From positions 1 through 64,000 of the forward strand of contig JACPWG010000109.1 in assembly GCA_016197205.1 (NCBI GenBank): a DNA stretch of 64,000 bases, in the 5' to 3' direction. A model generated the notes under the pieces. That model searched no databases. It was not told the origin of the DNA and saw only the letters and a program-made list of their open reading frames with translations. The position numbers and the translations under genes are program-made. Shown here piece after piece: positions 1-10,766 of the stretch; the first letter of the stretch is position 1; each line of letters opens with the position of its first letter. Source of the stretch: Planctomycetota bacterium (GTDB taxonomy: Bacteria; Planctomycetota; MHYJ01; WSZJ01; JACPWG01).

Positions 1-313
1 GGCGGCCAAAATCAACAAGCCGAAGTGAAGCTAGAATCGATCTCTCCGTCCGTTGCCAGAGATGATCGCCGGTAGAGGACGGTGGACTCAGCGCCCGGCC
101 TCTGCGTCTCCGCGTCTCTGTGTAAAAGTCTCGCGTTCGACCCACACGGCCGGGCCGAATTTCAAATTGCAAAAAGTCAAATTTCAAATTTCGCCCGCGT
201 GTAGCTGGGACGCGGAGCCATGATCCAGCCATTTGCCGCCGTCGGTCGAGTTTAGCCTCAGTTCGGGTTGTTGTGACTTTTCCCCCTCCTCCGCCCCTTG
301 AGACCGAGTCGCA
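1..313. other. Gene-free leader with dispersed repeats
   Basis: No convincing gene lies here. Positions 99-123 carry, on the minus strand, the same roughly 25-bp motif (core ACAGAGACGCGGAG) found on the plus strand at 48806-48830. Positions 158-192 are an A/T-rich stretch of repeated ATTTCAAATT blocks, seen again near 15934-15975 and in short form before 57607. I see no clear promoter for the downstream gene. Confidence 0.6.
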
Positions 314-1777
314 ATGGACTGGCTGACCCGTCGCACGAGCGCCGCTTTCGCCACGCTCCGGCTCTGGTGGCGCACGGTGAACACCGACCTCTGGGAGGTC
401 GAGGTCCCGCCCGAGCGGAAGCTCCTCAACCTCCTCCTCGCCGTCGTCCGCTCCGTCGTCCTCCTCTTCGAAGGCTTCATCCGCGCCGAGGTCCAGACCC
501 GCGCGGCCGCCCTCACCTACAAGACCGTCTTCGCGATCGTCCCCTTCGTCGCCGTCGTGTTCGCCGTCCTCAAGTCCTTCGGCTCCCTCGACTCCACCAA
601 GAATCTCCTCATGGATTTCCTCAAGGATAACCTCGCCAAAGGCACGGGACAGAAGGTCGTCGACGCGATGACCGAGTCGATCGAGAACCTGCACAGCGGC
701 GCCGTCGGCGCGATCGGCTTCGCCGTCCTCGCCTGGACCGTCATTTCGCTCATGCGCGACATCGAGGAGTCGCTGGACCGCGTTTGGTTCCTGGAAGAGA
801 ACCGCCCGTTCGCGCGCCGCTTCACCATTTACTGGACCGCGCTCACGCTGGGGCCCATCCTCACGGCCGCCTCCGTCACGCTCACCGCCTTCTTCAATGA
901 CCGGTCGGTCGTGCGGCGGATCCTCGAGAACGAATGGATCTCCGGCGCCGTCTCCGTCCTCCTTCCCCTCTTCGTCGTCTGGGTCCTCTTCGCGTGCCTC
1001 TACAGTTTCGTCCCGAACACGAAGGTCAAGTGGGGGCCCGCTCTCCTCGCCGCCGCGATCTCCGGGACGGTCTGGGAATTCACGAAGTGGGCGTACCTCT
1101 GGTACAACACGCGCTTCGTGACCAACTACAAGATCTACGGGACGCTCGGGGCCATCCCCGTGCTCCTCCTCTGGATCTACGTGAGCTGGGTCATCGTCCT
1201 CACGGGCGCCCAGATTTCCTTCGCGGTGCAGAATCGGCGCGGGTTCAAGCGAAACGAGCGCGCGCCCCGCGTGAGCGCCCGCTTCCTCGAGGCCGCCGCG
1301 GCCAAGATCGCCTGCGCCGTGGCCGACGACTTCCTTGGCGGGAAGGGCCCGACCACCCCCGAGGCCCTCTCGGCCCGGCTCGACCTGCCCACGCGGCTCG
1401 TGGAGGAGGTCCTGCACCGCTTGCTCGCCGCGGAGCTGCTCGTGCGCGCCGGCGGGTCCGGCGAGGGCTTCTTCCCCGCGCGGGAACCCGGCTCGATCCC
1501 GCTGTCCGACGTGCTCGAATCGGTGCGGAGCTACGGCATCACGTTTCGCTTGACCGAAGACCTCGTGACGCGGCAGGTGGACCATGACCTCGCATTGGCC
1601 GACGATTCCTGGAAAGGCGTGACCGGGGGGATCAGCCTCCGCGACCTCGTCGAGCGCGCTCGCGGCGTCGCCCCGGGCGCCGGCGCGAGCACCGGCAAGG
1701 CCCCGGGCCCCGGTCCCGCGCCCGCCCCCGGTCCCGCCGGCGTTCCCCCGGCTTTCGACAAGGTGACCCTTGCCTGA
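314..1777 (+). CDS. YihY/BrkB-family inner-membrane protein with C-terminal winged-helix-like extension
   Basis: This 487-aa protein matches the YihY/BrkB (old name RNase BN) family of polytopic inner-membrane proteins, whose biochemical role is unsettled. The family core spans about residues 40-310: an amphipathic N-terminus, the AALTYKTVFAIVPF segment, and helices ending in the GTLGAIPVLLLWIYVSWVI signature. After it, residues about 325-380 look like a winged helix (ADDFLGG...LDLPTRLVEEVLHRLLAAELL), a tail many family members share. The last 40 residues are Pro/Ala/Gly-rich. ATG at 314 is the first good start. The stop overlaps the next start by 8 bp, so the two are probably translated together. 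Confidence 0.9.
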   Translation: MDWLTRRTSAAFATLRLWWRTVNTDLWEVEVPPERKLLNLLLAVVRSVVLLFEGFIRAEVQTRAAALTYKTVFAIVPFVAVVFAVLKSFGSLDSTKNLLMDFLKDNLAKGTGQKVVDAMTESIENLHSGAVGAIGFAVLAWTVISLMRDIEESLDRVWFLEENRPFARRFTIYWTALTLGPILTAASVTLTAFFNDRSVVRRILENEWISGAVSVLLPLFVVWVLFACLYSFVPNTKVKWGPALLAAAISGTVWEFTKWAYLWYNTRFVTNYKIYGTLGAIPVLLLWIYVSWVIVLTGAQISFAVQNRRGFKRNERAPRVSARFLEAAAAKIACAVADDFLGGKGPTTPEALSARLDLPTRLVEEVLHRLLAAELLVRAGGSGEGFFPAREPGSIPLSDVLESVRSYGITFRLTEDLVTRQVDHDLALADDSWKGVTGGISLRDLVERARGVAPGAGASTGKAPGPGPAPAPGPAGVPPAFDKVTLA

Positions 1778-2150
1778 CCCTGCCGCGGAAAACGCCCGCG
1801 TCGTCTTCGTCACGGCCGGCGATCCCGAGGTCGCGCGCTCCATGGCGCGCAGTCTCGTCGAGGAACGCTTCGCCGCGTGCGTCAACATCATCCCGAAAGT
1901 GGCGTCCGTGTACCGCTGGGAGGAAGGAGTCACCGAGGACGAAGAGCAGCTCCTCGTCATCAAGACCACGGCCGACCGGCTCGACGGCCTGATCGCCCGG
2001 GTCGTCCAGTTGCACACCTATGACGTCCCTGAAGTGATCGCGCTGCCGCTGGTCGCGGGTCATTCGCCCTACCTGGCATGGCTGACCGCCTCGGTCGTCC
2101 CGCTCCCCCCGGTCCTGCGACCCAGCGAACCCGAGGAGACGCCCGAATGA
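1770..2150 (+). CDS. cutA: CutA divalent-ion tolerance protein
   Basis: This 126-aa protein is a CutA1 homologue, a small trimeric ferredoxin-like-fold protein linked to copper and divalent-metal tolerance. Diagnostic features are VVFVTAGDPEVARSMAR near the N-terminus, the ERFAACVNIIP segment with its conserved Cys, SVYRWEEGV, the KTTADRLDGL helix and the HTYDVPEVIALPL strand. Length is normal apart from a short Pro/Glu tail. The start is TTG at 1770, inside the end of the YihY-like gene; no better in-frame start precedes the conserved region. The stop overlaps the next ATG (ATGA at 2147-2150), so this is the second gene of a coupled operon. Confidence 0.93.
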   Translation: MPDPAAENARVVFVTAGDPEVARSMARSLVEERFAACVNIIPKVASVYRWEEGVTEDEEQLLVIKTTADRLDGLIARVVQLHTYDVPEVIALPLVAGHSPYLAWLTASVVPLPPVLRPSEPEETPE

Positions 2151-2305
2151 GCCTGGAACCCAACCCGAGCCGCTTGCGCCGCCTCTTCCCGGTCCTCGAG
2201 TACGACCAGCCGTTCCTGATCACGATCTTCGTGACCGGGTGCGTGATCGTCTCGCTCGCGGTCCTCTACCTCGCCGTCTCGCTCAAGTGGATCTCCCTCG
2301 GATAG
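2147..2305 (+). CDS. Small single-span membrane protein (52 aa)
   Basis: A 52-aa reading frame starts at the ATG overlapping the cutA stop (ATGA) and ends 6 bp before the sensor-kinase start. It has a basic N-terminal half (SRLRRLFPVLEYDQ) and one hydrophobic helix of about 22 residues (residues 23-45). I do not recognise the family. Its coupled position between cutA and a histidine kinase suggests a membrane accessory or assembly partner of the kinase, but that is only context. A longer in-frame start exists at 2078, inside cutA; I prefer 2147 because of the overlap geometry. Confidence 0.6.
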   Translation: MSLEPNPSRLRRLFPVLEYDQPFLITIFVTGCVIVSLAVLYLAVSLKWISLG

Positions 2306-2311
2306 GCGCCC

Positions 2312-4300
2312 GTGAAGACCTACCGCGCCCACATCCCCACGCAGGGCTTCGACCTCAAGCTCCGCATCGTCCTCGCGGTCTTCGCCATCGTCCTGCCCGG
2401 CATGCTCATCATGGCCTTCCTCCACATCAGCAACATGCGGTCGGCCCTGGAGGACGTCCTGCGCGGCCGCGGCGACCTCATCGTGTCCAGCCTCGACAGC
2501 TTCATCTCCCGCGGCCAGGCCCTCGACGACCCCGAGCTGCTCCAGAACGAAATCAGCCGGCTCATCGTCGGCAAGCACGGCGTCTCCAACATACGGGTTT
2601 ATGCTTTCCGGCAGGGCGGCCTCGACTGCATCGCGACCCGCGATCGGCTCGTGAAGGTCGCCCCCGACCGCTTCGACTACCAGGCGGCCCAGCAGGACCG
2701 CTCGAACTGCCGGTCCCTCTACCGCGGGAGCGATCGGATCCTCGACATCGCCGCGCCGATCCATCGGGACCACGGCGTGGTCGGCTCCATCCGGATCGAG
2801 ATCCCCCTCCTCGACGCCGACGAGGTCGCGTCCGCGGCCTACGTCCAGTCCGTCCTCTCGGCCTTCCTCCTCATTCTCATCACCCTCACCCTCCTCTGGA
2901 TGTACATCCGCAAGGAGATCAACTCCCCCGTCGAACGGCTGGTCGAAGGCATGGGCCTCGCGAAGGCCGGCAACCTCGAGGCCCTCGTCGACATCGAGTC
3001 GAAGGACGAGTTCGGCTGGCTCGCCGAAAATTTCAATCAGATGCTCCGTCGCATCCGGGACGGAAACCGCGAGAACACGTCCCTCATGCAGCGGATCGGC
3101 AAGTTCAACGAGGAGCTGCGCGAGAAGATCGACGTGGCCACGCAGGAGCTCGCCCGGAAGAACGAAGAGCTGCTCCGCGCGAACGAAGACCTCTTCCGCG
3201 CGCAGCGGCGCCTGGGAGACGTCGAACGGCTCGCCTCGCTCGGGCAGTTCGCCTCCCAGATGGCGCACGAGCTGGGCACGCCGCTCAACAGCATCTCCGG
3301 TCACATCCAGATCCTCGCGTCCGACGAGGGCCTCGATGCGTCCGTCCACGCGCGGCTCAAGGTCATCGAGGGGCAGATGGACCGGCTCACGAGGATCATC
3401 CAGGAGGCGCTGAACAACATGCGCTTCCACGTGCCGAAGATCGAGATGGTCTCGGTCAACGCCATCCTCGAACGCCTCATCGCCTTCGCGTCGCCGGGCT
3501 TCTCCGGCCGGAAGGTCGAGCTGGCCGCGCGGCTGCATCCGGGCTGCCCGCCCTGCCCGGGCGACCCCGCGCAGCTCGAACAGGTCTTCCTGAACCTGAT
3601 CACGAACGCGCTCGACGCCATGCCGAACGGCGGGACCCTGGCCATCGAGACCCTGCCCGCGCTCGGCGACGCGCCGGTGGCGCCGGCCGCGGCCGAGCTC
3701 GCGCCCCATCCGACGCCGTCCGCGGCGGCGGCGCCCGCGGTCGCGGCGGGGCAGGTCACGGGGGCGGCTGCCGCCACCCCGGCGCTTGCGCTCCCACTCC
3801 CGACGCCCGCAATGACTCCCTCGGTCGCGGCCCCGCTGTCCATCCTATCGCACGAGCCCGCCGCTTCGCCGGCGCTCGCCTCCGTGCCGGCCGGCGCGCT
3901 CGCCGGCGCAGGGGTGTTCGCGGGCGAGGGCATGCCTGCGGTCCGCGTGAGCCGGTTCCGGACCCCCGCGCCCCAGCCTTTCGTTCCCGCGCCATCGGCC
4001 GCTCTGCCCGCGCCCGCGCCCGCCGCGCCTTCCCTCCCCGAGCCCGGGCCGGCTCCGGACGGCGTCCTCGTGCGCTTCCGCGACGTCGGCCACGGGATTT
4101 CGCGCGAGGACATGAAGCGGCTCTTCGAGCCCCTGTTTTCGACGAAGGGGATCGGCAAGGGCACGGGCCTCGGCCTCGCCATTTGCCAGCAGATCATCCG
4201 CGCGCACGGCGGCGCGATCCAGGTCGAGAGCGAGCTCGGCAAGGGAAGCGTCTTTTCCGTCCGCCTCCGCGTCTCCCCGAGCCGACCCCACGAGGTGTGA
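2312..4300 (+). CDS. HAMP-containing sensor histidine kinase with a long insert inside the ATPase domain
   Basis: This 662-aa membrane sensor kinase starts at GTG 2312. Order: TM helix (about 15-38), periplasmic sensor region (about 40-183), second TM (about 186-206), HAMP (about 207-262), coiled coil, then the dimerisation domain with the H-box around His319 (QMAHELGTPLNS). The catalytic domain has its N-box at Asn432 (NLITNALDAMP) and its G1 box at Asp591 (DVGHGIS), followed by the F box (LFEPLFSTK) and G2 (GKGTGLGLAI). About 135-140 Ala/Pro-rich residues sit between N and G1, where normal kinases have a short linker. The sigma54-type regulator at 4669 is the obvious partner. Confidence 0.93.
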   Translation: MKTYRAHIPTQGFDLKLRIVLAVFAIVLPGMLIMAFLHISNMRSALEDVLRGRGDLIVSSLDSFISRGQALDDPELLQNEISRLIVGKHGVSNIRVYAFRQGGLDCIATRDRLVKVAPDRFDYQAAQQDRSNCRSLYRGSDRILDIAAPIHRDHGVVGSIRIEIPLLDADEVASAAYVQSVLSAFLLILITLTLLWMYIRKEINSPVERLVEGMGLAKAGNLEALVDIESKDEFGWLAENFNQMLRRIRDGNRENTSLMQRIGKFNEELREKIDVATQELARKNEELLRANEDLFRAQRRLGDVERLASLGQFASQMAHELGTPLNSISGHIQILASDEGLDASVHARLKVIEGQMDRLTRIIQEALNNMRFHVPKIEMVSVNAILERLIAFASPGFSGRKVELAARLHPGCPPCPGDPAQLEQVFLNLITNALDAMPNGGTLAIETLPALGDAPVAPAAAELAPHPTPSAAAAPAVAAGQVTGAAAATPALALPLPTPAMTPSVAAPLSILSHEPAASPALASVPAGALAGAGVFAGEGMPAVRVSRFRTPAPQPFVPAPSAALPAPAPAAPSLPEPGPAPDGVLVRFRDVGHGISREDMKRLFEPLFSTKGIGKGTGLGLAICQQIIRAHGGAIQVESELGKGSVFSVRLRVSPSRPHEV

Positions 4301-4668
4301 ACGCACCGGCGGCCGTCAGGGCCCGCGCCCATGCAGGAGCAGCCGTTTGGACAGGGACGCAACGGCGAATTCGATCCCTCCGTCGGCCAGTCGCTCCGCC
4401 TGAAGGCGGAACTACGAACCGGGTCGCAGGACTTCGCGCCGGTTGCCCGCAATGGCCGAATTCCGGGCCCCGCGCGAACAGGCCATGGCGCTGCTTGTAG
4501 TTCCGCCTTCAGGCGGACCGTGTGGCGACCGGGGTTGACTTGCAAGTGCCCCATCCACATCGGTCCGGGATGGCGCGTGCTCTGAAGTCGTTCGAGCAGG
4601 GATCAACCCACGAGAAACACTGAGAACATACCGTAACGACACTGAGGGCCCACGAGGTAACCATCGGC
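4301..4668. other. Intergenic region with a perfect long inverted repeat
   Basis: A 368-bp gap separates the kinase from its likely response regulator. It holds a 20-bp perfect inverted repeat described separately. TTGACT at 4535-4540 is a plausible -35 hexamer, but no acceptable -10 lies 16-19 bp downstream, so I do not call a promoter. The regulator gene may be read from the kinase promoter. Confidence 0.5.
4396..4516. repeat. Inverted repeat pair, 20-bp perfect arms
   Basis: CCGCCTGAAGGCGGAACTAC at 4396-4415 is the exact reverse complement of 4497-4516, with 81 bp between. Each arm also contains a small palindrome (CCGCCT/AGGCGG). A close single copy lies at 6552-6571. This looks like a dispersed palindromic repeat of the REP or miniature-element type. 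The pair could form a long hairpin in the kinase-regulator mRNA. Confidence 0.8.
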
Positions 4669-6042
<1,374 letters not shown>

Positions 6043-6693
6043 GCGGGCGGGGGCGGCGGCGCAAATGCGCGCATCCGTGCCGAAGGACTCGCCCGTTTGA
6101 GGCCGCACGCGTCCTTGAGCGAAACAGCTCGATTGGGGCGCTGGGGCGGCCCCGGAGGCCGGGAAGGAGCCGAGTTTCTCGTGTCCCCCTTCGCCGGCCA
6201 CCCGCCCTTGGGGTGCAGGGCTTCCGCCCTGCACCGACGGGGCGACCCAGTTGAACATTCCCGAGCCCGTTGGGTGCGGAGGTGGCACCCCGAGAAGCCG
6301 GGGAGGAGCTTCTGACCATTCGTGCGCGAAGGCGGAAGCCCTGCGCCACAATGTGGACTCGACTCGCGGGGTCGAGCGAACAGGCCACCCGCGGCCGGCT
6401 CGCGTGCCGGCTTGCGCTCCGTAGCTCGCGACGAGCGAGCGAACGAGGGAGGCCCGCGCTTCCAGATTTCTGTCCGGACTTCGGCAACTGGGCCCTTGTC
6501 GCCCCATCACGCCCGTTCGGCTGCAGTAGGGGAAGGCCGACGCAGCCGTTCGCAGTTCCGCCTCCAGGCGGGGCGTCGGGCGGCATGGCCAGAGATCGCC
6601 GAGCATCCTTGGGAAAGCCGGTCGCATTTTCGTCAGCGGTCCTCCGGTTCCTTCCGCGTTGAATCACCCCCCGTCGCCGCCCGTCCAATGCCC
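6043..6693. other. Long repeat-filled gap between convergent genes
   Basis: No gene is supported in this 651-bp gap, where the regulator (plus) and the TPR-kinase (minus) converge. It holds a perfect hairpin at 6213-6234, a copy of the GCGAGCGAGCGAA-type repeat (R2) at about 6409-6490, and a copy of the GTTCCGCCT-type repeat at 6552-6571. Peptides predicted here in any frame are translations of repeats. Confidence 0.65.
6212..6235. terminator. Strong perfect hairpin, possible bidirectional transcription end
   Basis: GTGCAGGGC at 6213-6221 pairs perfectly with GCCCTGCAC at 6226-6234 across the 4-base loop TTCC; one more G-C pair extends it. It lies between two convergent genes, which suits a terminator, but no T-run follows on either strand. 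It may equally be a dispersed palindromic repeat. Confidence 0.35.
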
Positions 6694-9600
6694 TCATTTC
6701 CCTGCCTTCCCCTGCGCTGCCGCGTTCGCTTTGCGGAGAAGCGCCTCCACCTGACCGCGCAGCGGCCACCCGGCCGGGGCGATCTCCAGCGCGTTTCGAT
6801 AGTCCGCCGACGCGCCCGCGGCGTCCCCCGCCGCGAGCCGCGTCGTGCCTCGGCTCATCAGGGCGTTCACGTGGCGCGGGTTCAGGCGCAGCACTTGGTC
6901 GAAGTCCGCCAGCCCCGAAGCAAGCTCGCCGGCCTTCGCGCGCACGTTGCCGCGCGCGAACAACGATTCGGCCTGGCTCGGATCCAGGCGTAGCGCCTCG
7001 TTGAATTCCGCGATCGCACCCGCGGCGTCCCCCTTCATGTCCCGCGCAAGCCCCCGACTGTGCCGGGCCGCGACGTGCTGGGGGTCGAGCCGCACGGCCT
7101 GGTCGAAATCGGCCAGCCCTCCGTCCAGGTCCCCCTTCATCGCCTTGCAGATGCCTCGATTCACGATCGCGTTCACATGCCGCGGATCCAGGCGAAGGGC
7201 CTGTTCGCAGTCCGCGAGGGAGCCCGCGAGGTCGCCGCGATCCCGTCGCGCCATGGACCGTTCGTTGTAGTACACGGGGGAATCCGGCGCCAGCTTGATC
7301 GCCTCGTCGAAGTCCGCGATCGCCCCGGCCAGGTCTCCGCGAGAACGCCTCACGACGCCGCGCCCGTGCCGGACGACGGCGTTTTCGGGCTCCAGCTTCA
7401 TCGCCGCGTCGTAGTCACCGATGGCGCCCGCGGCGTCCCCGCCGGCAAAGCGAGCCGAGGCGCGATTGAGGAACGCCTGGACCATGGCGGGCTCCAGGCG
7501 CAGCACCTGGTCGTAGTCCGCGATCGCCCCGGCGCGATCGCCCGACTGCTTTTTGAGGAGCCCCCGGTTGAGATAGCCTTTCGGCTCCTTCGGGTCGAGC
7601 CGGATCGCCTGGTCGTAGTCCGCGATCGCTCCTTGACGATCGCCGTTCAGCCCACGTGCGTAGCCGCGTGCGAGCCACGCGTCGGCCCGGGCCGGCTCCT
7701 GCGCGATCAGCGCGTCGTAGTCCCGGATCGCCGCGGGCAGGTCGCCGGCATCGCGGTGGGTGTTGCCTCGGGCAAGCGCCGCTTCGTGTCCGAGGGGGGC
7801 CAGCCGCTCCGCCGCGTCGAGGTCCGCGAGCGCGGCAGCCGTGTCCCCCTTCTCCCGCTCCGCGCTGGAGCGCGCCACGAAGAGTAGCGGGTCCTTCGGC
7901 TCGAGCCGGATGGCCTCGCCCAGGTCCGCGATCGCGCCGTCCGCGTCCTTCGACTCCAGCCTCAGGATCCCACGGTTCCGGTATGCGTCCGCGGTAGGCT
8001 CCAGCTTGATCGCCTCGTCAAAGTCCTGGCGGGCCCCGGCCCGATCCCCCGTCCGCGTGCGAAGGGCCCCGCGATTCACGAAGGCCGCGCAATCGTTCGG
8101 GTCGAGGCGGATCGCCTCTTCGTAGTCCGACAGGGCGCCGGCGAGGTCGCCGCCGTCCTCGCGGTTCAGGCCCCGGTTGTTGTAGCCAAGGGCGAGTTTC
8201 GGATCGAGACGAATGGCCGCATCGAAGTCCCGAAAGGCCTCGGCCGGCTCCTTCCGGTCTTTCCGCACCGAGCCGCGGCCTAAATAGGCCCACGAGAAGC
8301 GCGGCGCGACCAGGATCGCCGCGTCGTAGTCCGCCAGCGCGCCGTCGAGCTCCCCCTTCTGGCGCTTCACCATGCCCCGGTGGGCCAAGGCGCGCGCAAA
8401 GCGCGGGCGCATGCGCAGCGCCGCCTCCAGCCAACGGTCGAGCTCCCCCGGGTCGTTCGTCGCCGAGGTGAGCGCCCACGCGCACTCCTCGTCGGTTGCC
8501 CGCTCGACGCCCTCCGCGAGGATGCGACGTCCCCGCTCCACCTCGCCGCGGGCAAGGGCCAGGAAGCCCTCCACCTGACGGCGGAGGGCTTCCTCCTCTT
8601 CCTGCGACCCGCGCCATTCGATGTCGCCGCCCGACTGCTCGAGCTCCGACGCCGCGAGCCGGCAGAACGCCTCCTGGGCCCGGCGCCCCTCGGCGCGCTT
8701 GCCGGTCCGCGAGAGGTACCGACTGTCGAAGGACCTCTCGATGAATACACGCGCAAGGGATCGGTGGGCGGCCTTCCCGTGCTCCGGCCCCAGCAGCTCC
8801 GCCGCATGGCGCAGGTCCTCCTCCGCCCCCGCGAGGTCGTAGGCCTGGATCCGGATGCGACCGCGCGACTCGTAGATCCACCCGTAGTCCGGCGCCCGCG
8901 CGAGCGCATCGTCGTAAAGTCGGAGCGCGGTCGCGAGCTTCTCGTGGTACCGCGCGATCGGGACGTCCGCCCGATAAAGTACGAGCTTCGCGTCCCGCCA
9001 GAGCCCTTCGGCCTTCACGAGGATCTGGTCCGCCTCGCCGTGACCCTCCGCCTTCTTTTTTTCGGCAGCGAGGGCGGCGGCGGCGCTCTTCACCTCCGCG
9101 TCCGCCCAGGCGAGGCCGGCGATTGCGACGGCGTCCGCGGGATCCAACTCGAGCACGCTCCGGTAGGCGTCGCGCGCGTCCGCCGCGCGGCCCGCCTTGC
9201 GCGCCGCCTCGCCGGCGACGACTCCCGCCTCGATGCGGCGCAGCCGGTCCGCCCGTGCGAACTGGGCATAGGCGAAAAAGGCCAGGCCGAGACCGATCGC
9301 CACCGCGGTCGGCCCGACGATCCAGCGGTGCTTCAGCGCCCGGCGTACAAGTCGGGCGGGCGCAGAAAGCGGACGCGCCGAGATCGGCTCCCCCTCCAGG
9401 AAGCGCCCGAGGTCCACAGCCAGGCTCTCCGCGCTCGCGTAGCGCCGCTTCGGGTCCTTCTCCAGGCAGGTCATGCAGATCGTTTCCAAATCGGACGGGA
9501 CGCGCCGGTCGGCCCTGCGCGTGCGGCCGACGCCCCGTCGTGCGATCCGGGAAGGGGGCTCCGGCTCTTTGTTCGCGATCGCCAGGAGGACGGCGAGGAA

Positions 9601-10548
9601 CCCTTCGCCTTCGAAAGGCGGCCGTCCGGCCAGATGCTCATACAGAAGGACACCGAGACTCCAGACGTCGCTCCGACCGGAGATCTCGCGCCCTTTGCCC
9701 GCGGCCTGCTCGGGCGACATGTATTGCGGCGTGCCCATGATCGCCCCGGAGACGGTCAGCCCGCGTCCCTCGGCGCCGGCGACTTCTTTCGCGAGGCCGA
9801 AGTCGCTCACGTAGGGCCGACCGGAGGCGTCGAGGAGGATGTTCCCAGGCTTCACGTCGCGATGGACGACTCCCGCGCAATGCGCGGCATGTAGCGCGAG
9901 CGCGGCCTCGCGGAGCACCTCGACCATGCGCCGCGTCGGCAGCTCGCGACGCGCGGCCTCGAGTGTTCGTCCCTCGATGAAGTCCATCGCGAGGAAGTGC
10001 CGCCCTCGGAATGACCCGGCCTCATGCACTTGGACGATGTTCGGGTGGCGGAGTCGGCCCGCGGCGCGTGCCTCGACCAGGAAGCGCTCGACCGCTTGGG
10101 GGGATTCCGCGGCCTCGGGGAGCAGCATTTTGAGCGCGACCGTCCGGCGCAGGTCGGTGTCCCACGCCTGGTAGACGACGCCCATGCCGCCGCGACCCAG
10201 CTCGCGAAGCAGGCGATAGCGCCCGAACGGCTCGCCGGCCGGACCCGGACCGGAAGCAGCGGCGGCGCCCGCGGCGGAAGGGAGAGGCGCGGCGGCTGCA
10301 TCCCCGGCGGGAAGGGTTGGGGCCGGCTCCGAGGGTCGGAGAGTGGAGGGCGGCCCGTGGCCGGCGCGGCCCGGGCCTGGCGGCGGACTCGGACGGGGCG
10401 GCTTGGAAATCGGCTCCGGCGCGTGAGTGCTGTCGTCGAAGGCGGGACGCACCCGGGCGTCGGGTCCGTTCCCACCCGAGGGTCGTACGGTGGATGCCGG
10501 CTCCGACGCGCGTTTCGCGGGCGGATCGCCGTCCGGTTGGGCGCCCAT
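6694..10548 (-). CDS. Membrane Ser/Thr protein kinase with 16 C-terminal TPR repeats
   Basis: This 1284-aa Hanks-type kinase starts at the ATG at 10546-10548, with GGAGGG a few bases upstream. A Pro/Ala-rich N-terminus of about 105 residues leads into the kinase domain (about 108-375): glycine loop LGRGGMGVVY, ATP-binding Lys140, catalytic HRDVKPGN with Asp231, DFG at 249-251 and the GTPQYMSPEQ activation segment. One TM helix follows (about 409-428), then a region with weaker repeats, then 16 contiguous 34-residue TPRs (about 720-1265), so the TPR array lies across the membrane from the kinase. TPRs usually bind proteins; the ligand is unknown. An in-frame extension to 11772 exists, but it overlaps the upstream gene and lacks domain support. 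It lies 218 bp after the prepilin-leader gene and is probably co-transcribed. Confidence 0.93.
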   Translation of the reverse strand: MGAQPDGDPPAKRASEPASTVRPSGGNGPDARVRPAFDDSTHAPEPISKPPRPSPPPGPGRAGHGPPSTLRPSEPAPTLPAGDAAAAPLPSAAGAAAASGPGPAGEPFGRYRLLRELGRGGMGVVYQAWDTDLRRTVALKMLLPEAAESPQAVERFLVEARAAGRLRHPNIVQVHEAGSFRGRHFLAMDFIEGRTLEAARRELPTRRMVEVLREAALALHAAHCAGVVHRDVKPGNILLDASGRPYVSDFGLAKEVAGAEGRGLTVSGAIMGTPQYMSPEQAAGKGREISGRSDVWSLGVLLYEHLAGRPPFEGEGFLAVLLAIANKEPEPPSRIARRGVGRTRRADRRVPSDLETICMTCLEKDPKRRYASAESLAVDLGRFLEGEPISARPLSAPARLVRRALKHRWIVGPTAVAIGLGLAFFAYAQFARADRLRRIEAGVVAGEAARKAGRAADARDAYRSVLELDPADAVAIAGLAWADAEVKSAAAALAAEKKKAEGHGEADQILVKAEGLWRDAKLVLYRADVPIARYHEKLATALRLYDDALARAPDYGWIYESRGRIRIQAYDLAGAEEDLRHAAELLGPEHGKAAHRSLARVFIERSFDSRYLSRTGKRAEGRRAQEAFCRLAASELEQSGGDIEWRGSQEEEEALRRQVEGFLALARGEVERGRRILAEGVERATDEECAWALTSATNDPGELDRWLEAALRMRPRFARALAHRGMVKRQKGELDGALADYDAAILVAPRFSWAYLGRGSVRKDRKEPAEAFRDFDAAIRLDPKLALGYNNRGLNREDGGDLAGALSDYEEAIRLDPNDCAAFVNRGALRTRTGDRAGARQDFDEAIKLEPTADAYRNRGILRLESKDADGAIADLGEAIRLEPKDPLLFVARSSAEREKGDTAAALADLDAAERLAPLGHEAALARGNTHRDAGDLPAAIRDYDALIAQEPARADAWLARGYARGLNGDRQGAIADYDQAIRLDPKEPKGYLNRGLLKKQSGDRAGAIADYDQVLRLEPAMVQAFLNRASARFAGGDAAGAIGDYDAAMKLEPENAVVRHGRGVVRRSRGDLAGAIADFDEAIKLAPDSPVYYNERSMARRDRGDLAGSLADCEQALRLDPRHVNAIVNRGICKAMKGDLDGGLADFDQAVRLDPQHVAARHSRGLARDMKGDAAGAIAEFNEALRLDPSQAESLFARGNVRAKAGELASGLADFDQVLRLNPRHVNALMSRGTTRLAAGDAAGASADYRNALEIAPAGWPLRGQVEALLRKANAAAQGKAGK

Positions 10549-10766
10549 GGTCCCTCCGCGAGAAACCTGCGGCGGCGCACCCCGGAAGTGGGCGCGCGGC
10601 TCGCAGCTATTCAACCGCGCGCGCCCGGCCGGGCGCAAGGAGTTTCCGCGAGCCGCCCGAGCGGGGGGCATGCCCCGTGGGAATTCGACGACGTGCGACT
10701 CGAAGCGCTCTTTCGCCGTCAGGTCGGCGCAGTCAGAGGTTCGGCGCTTCAGCCCCCACCGTCCAC

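Noticed and set aside
4535-4564. Promoter for the sigma54-type regulator
   Set aside because: TTGACT is a good -35, but the sequence 17-18 bp downstream (CATCGG/ATCGGT) is not a plausible -10.
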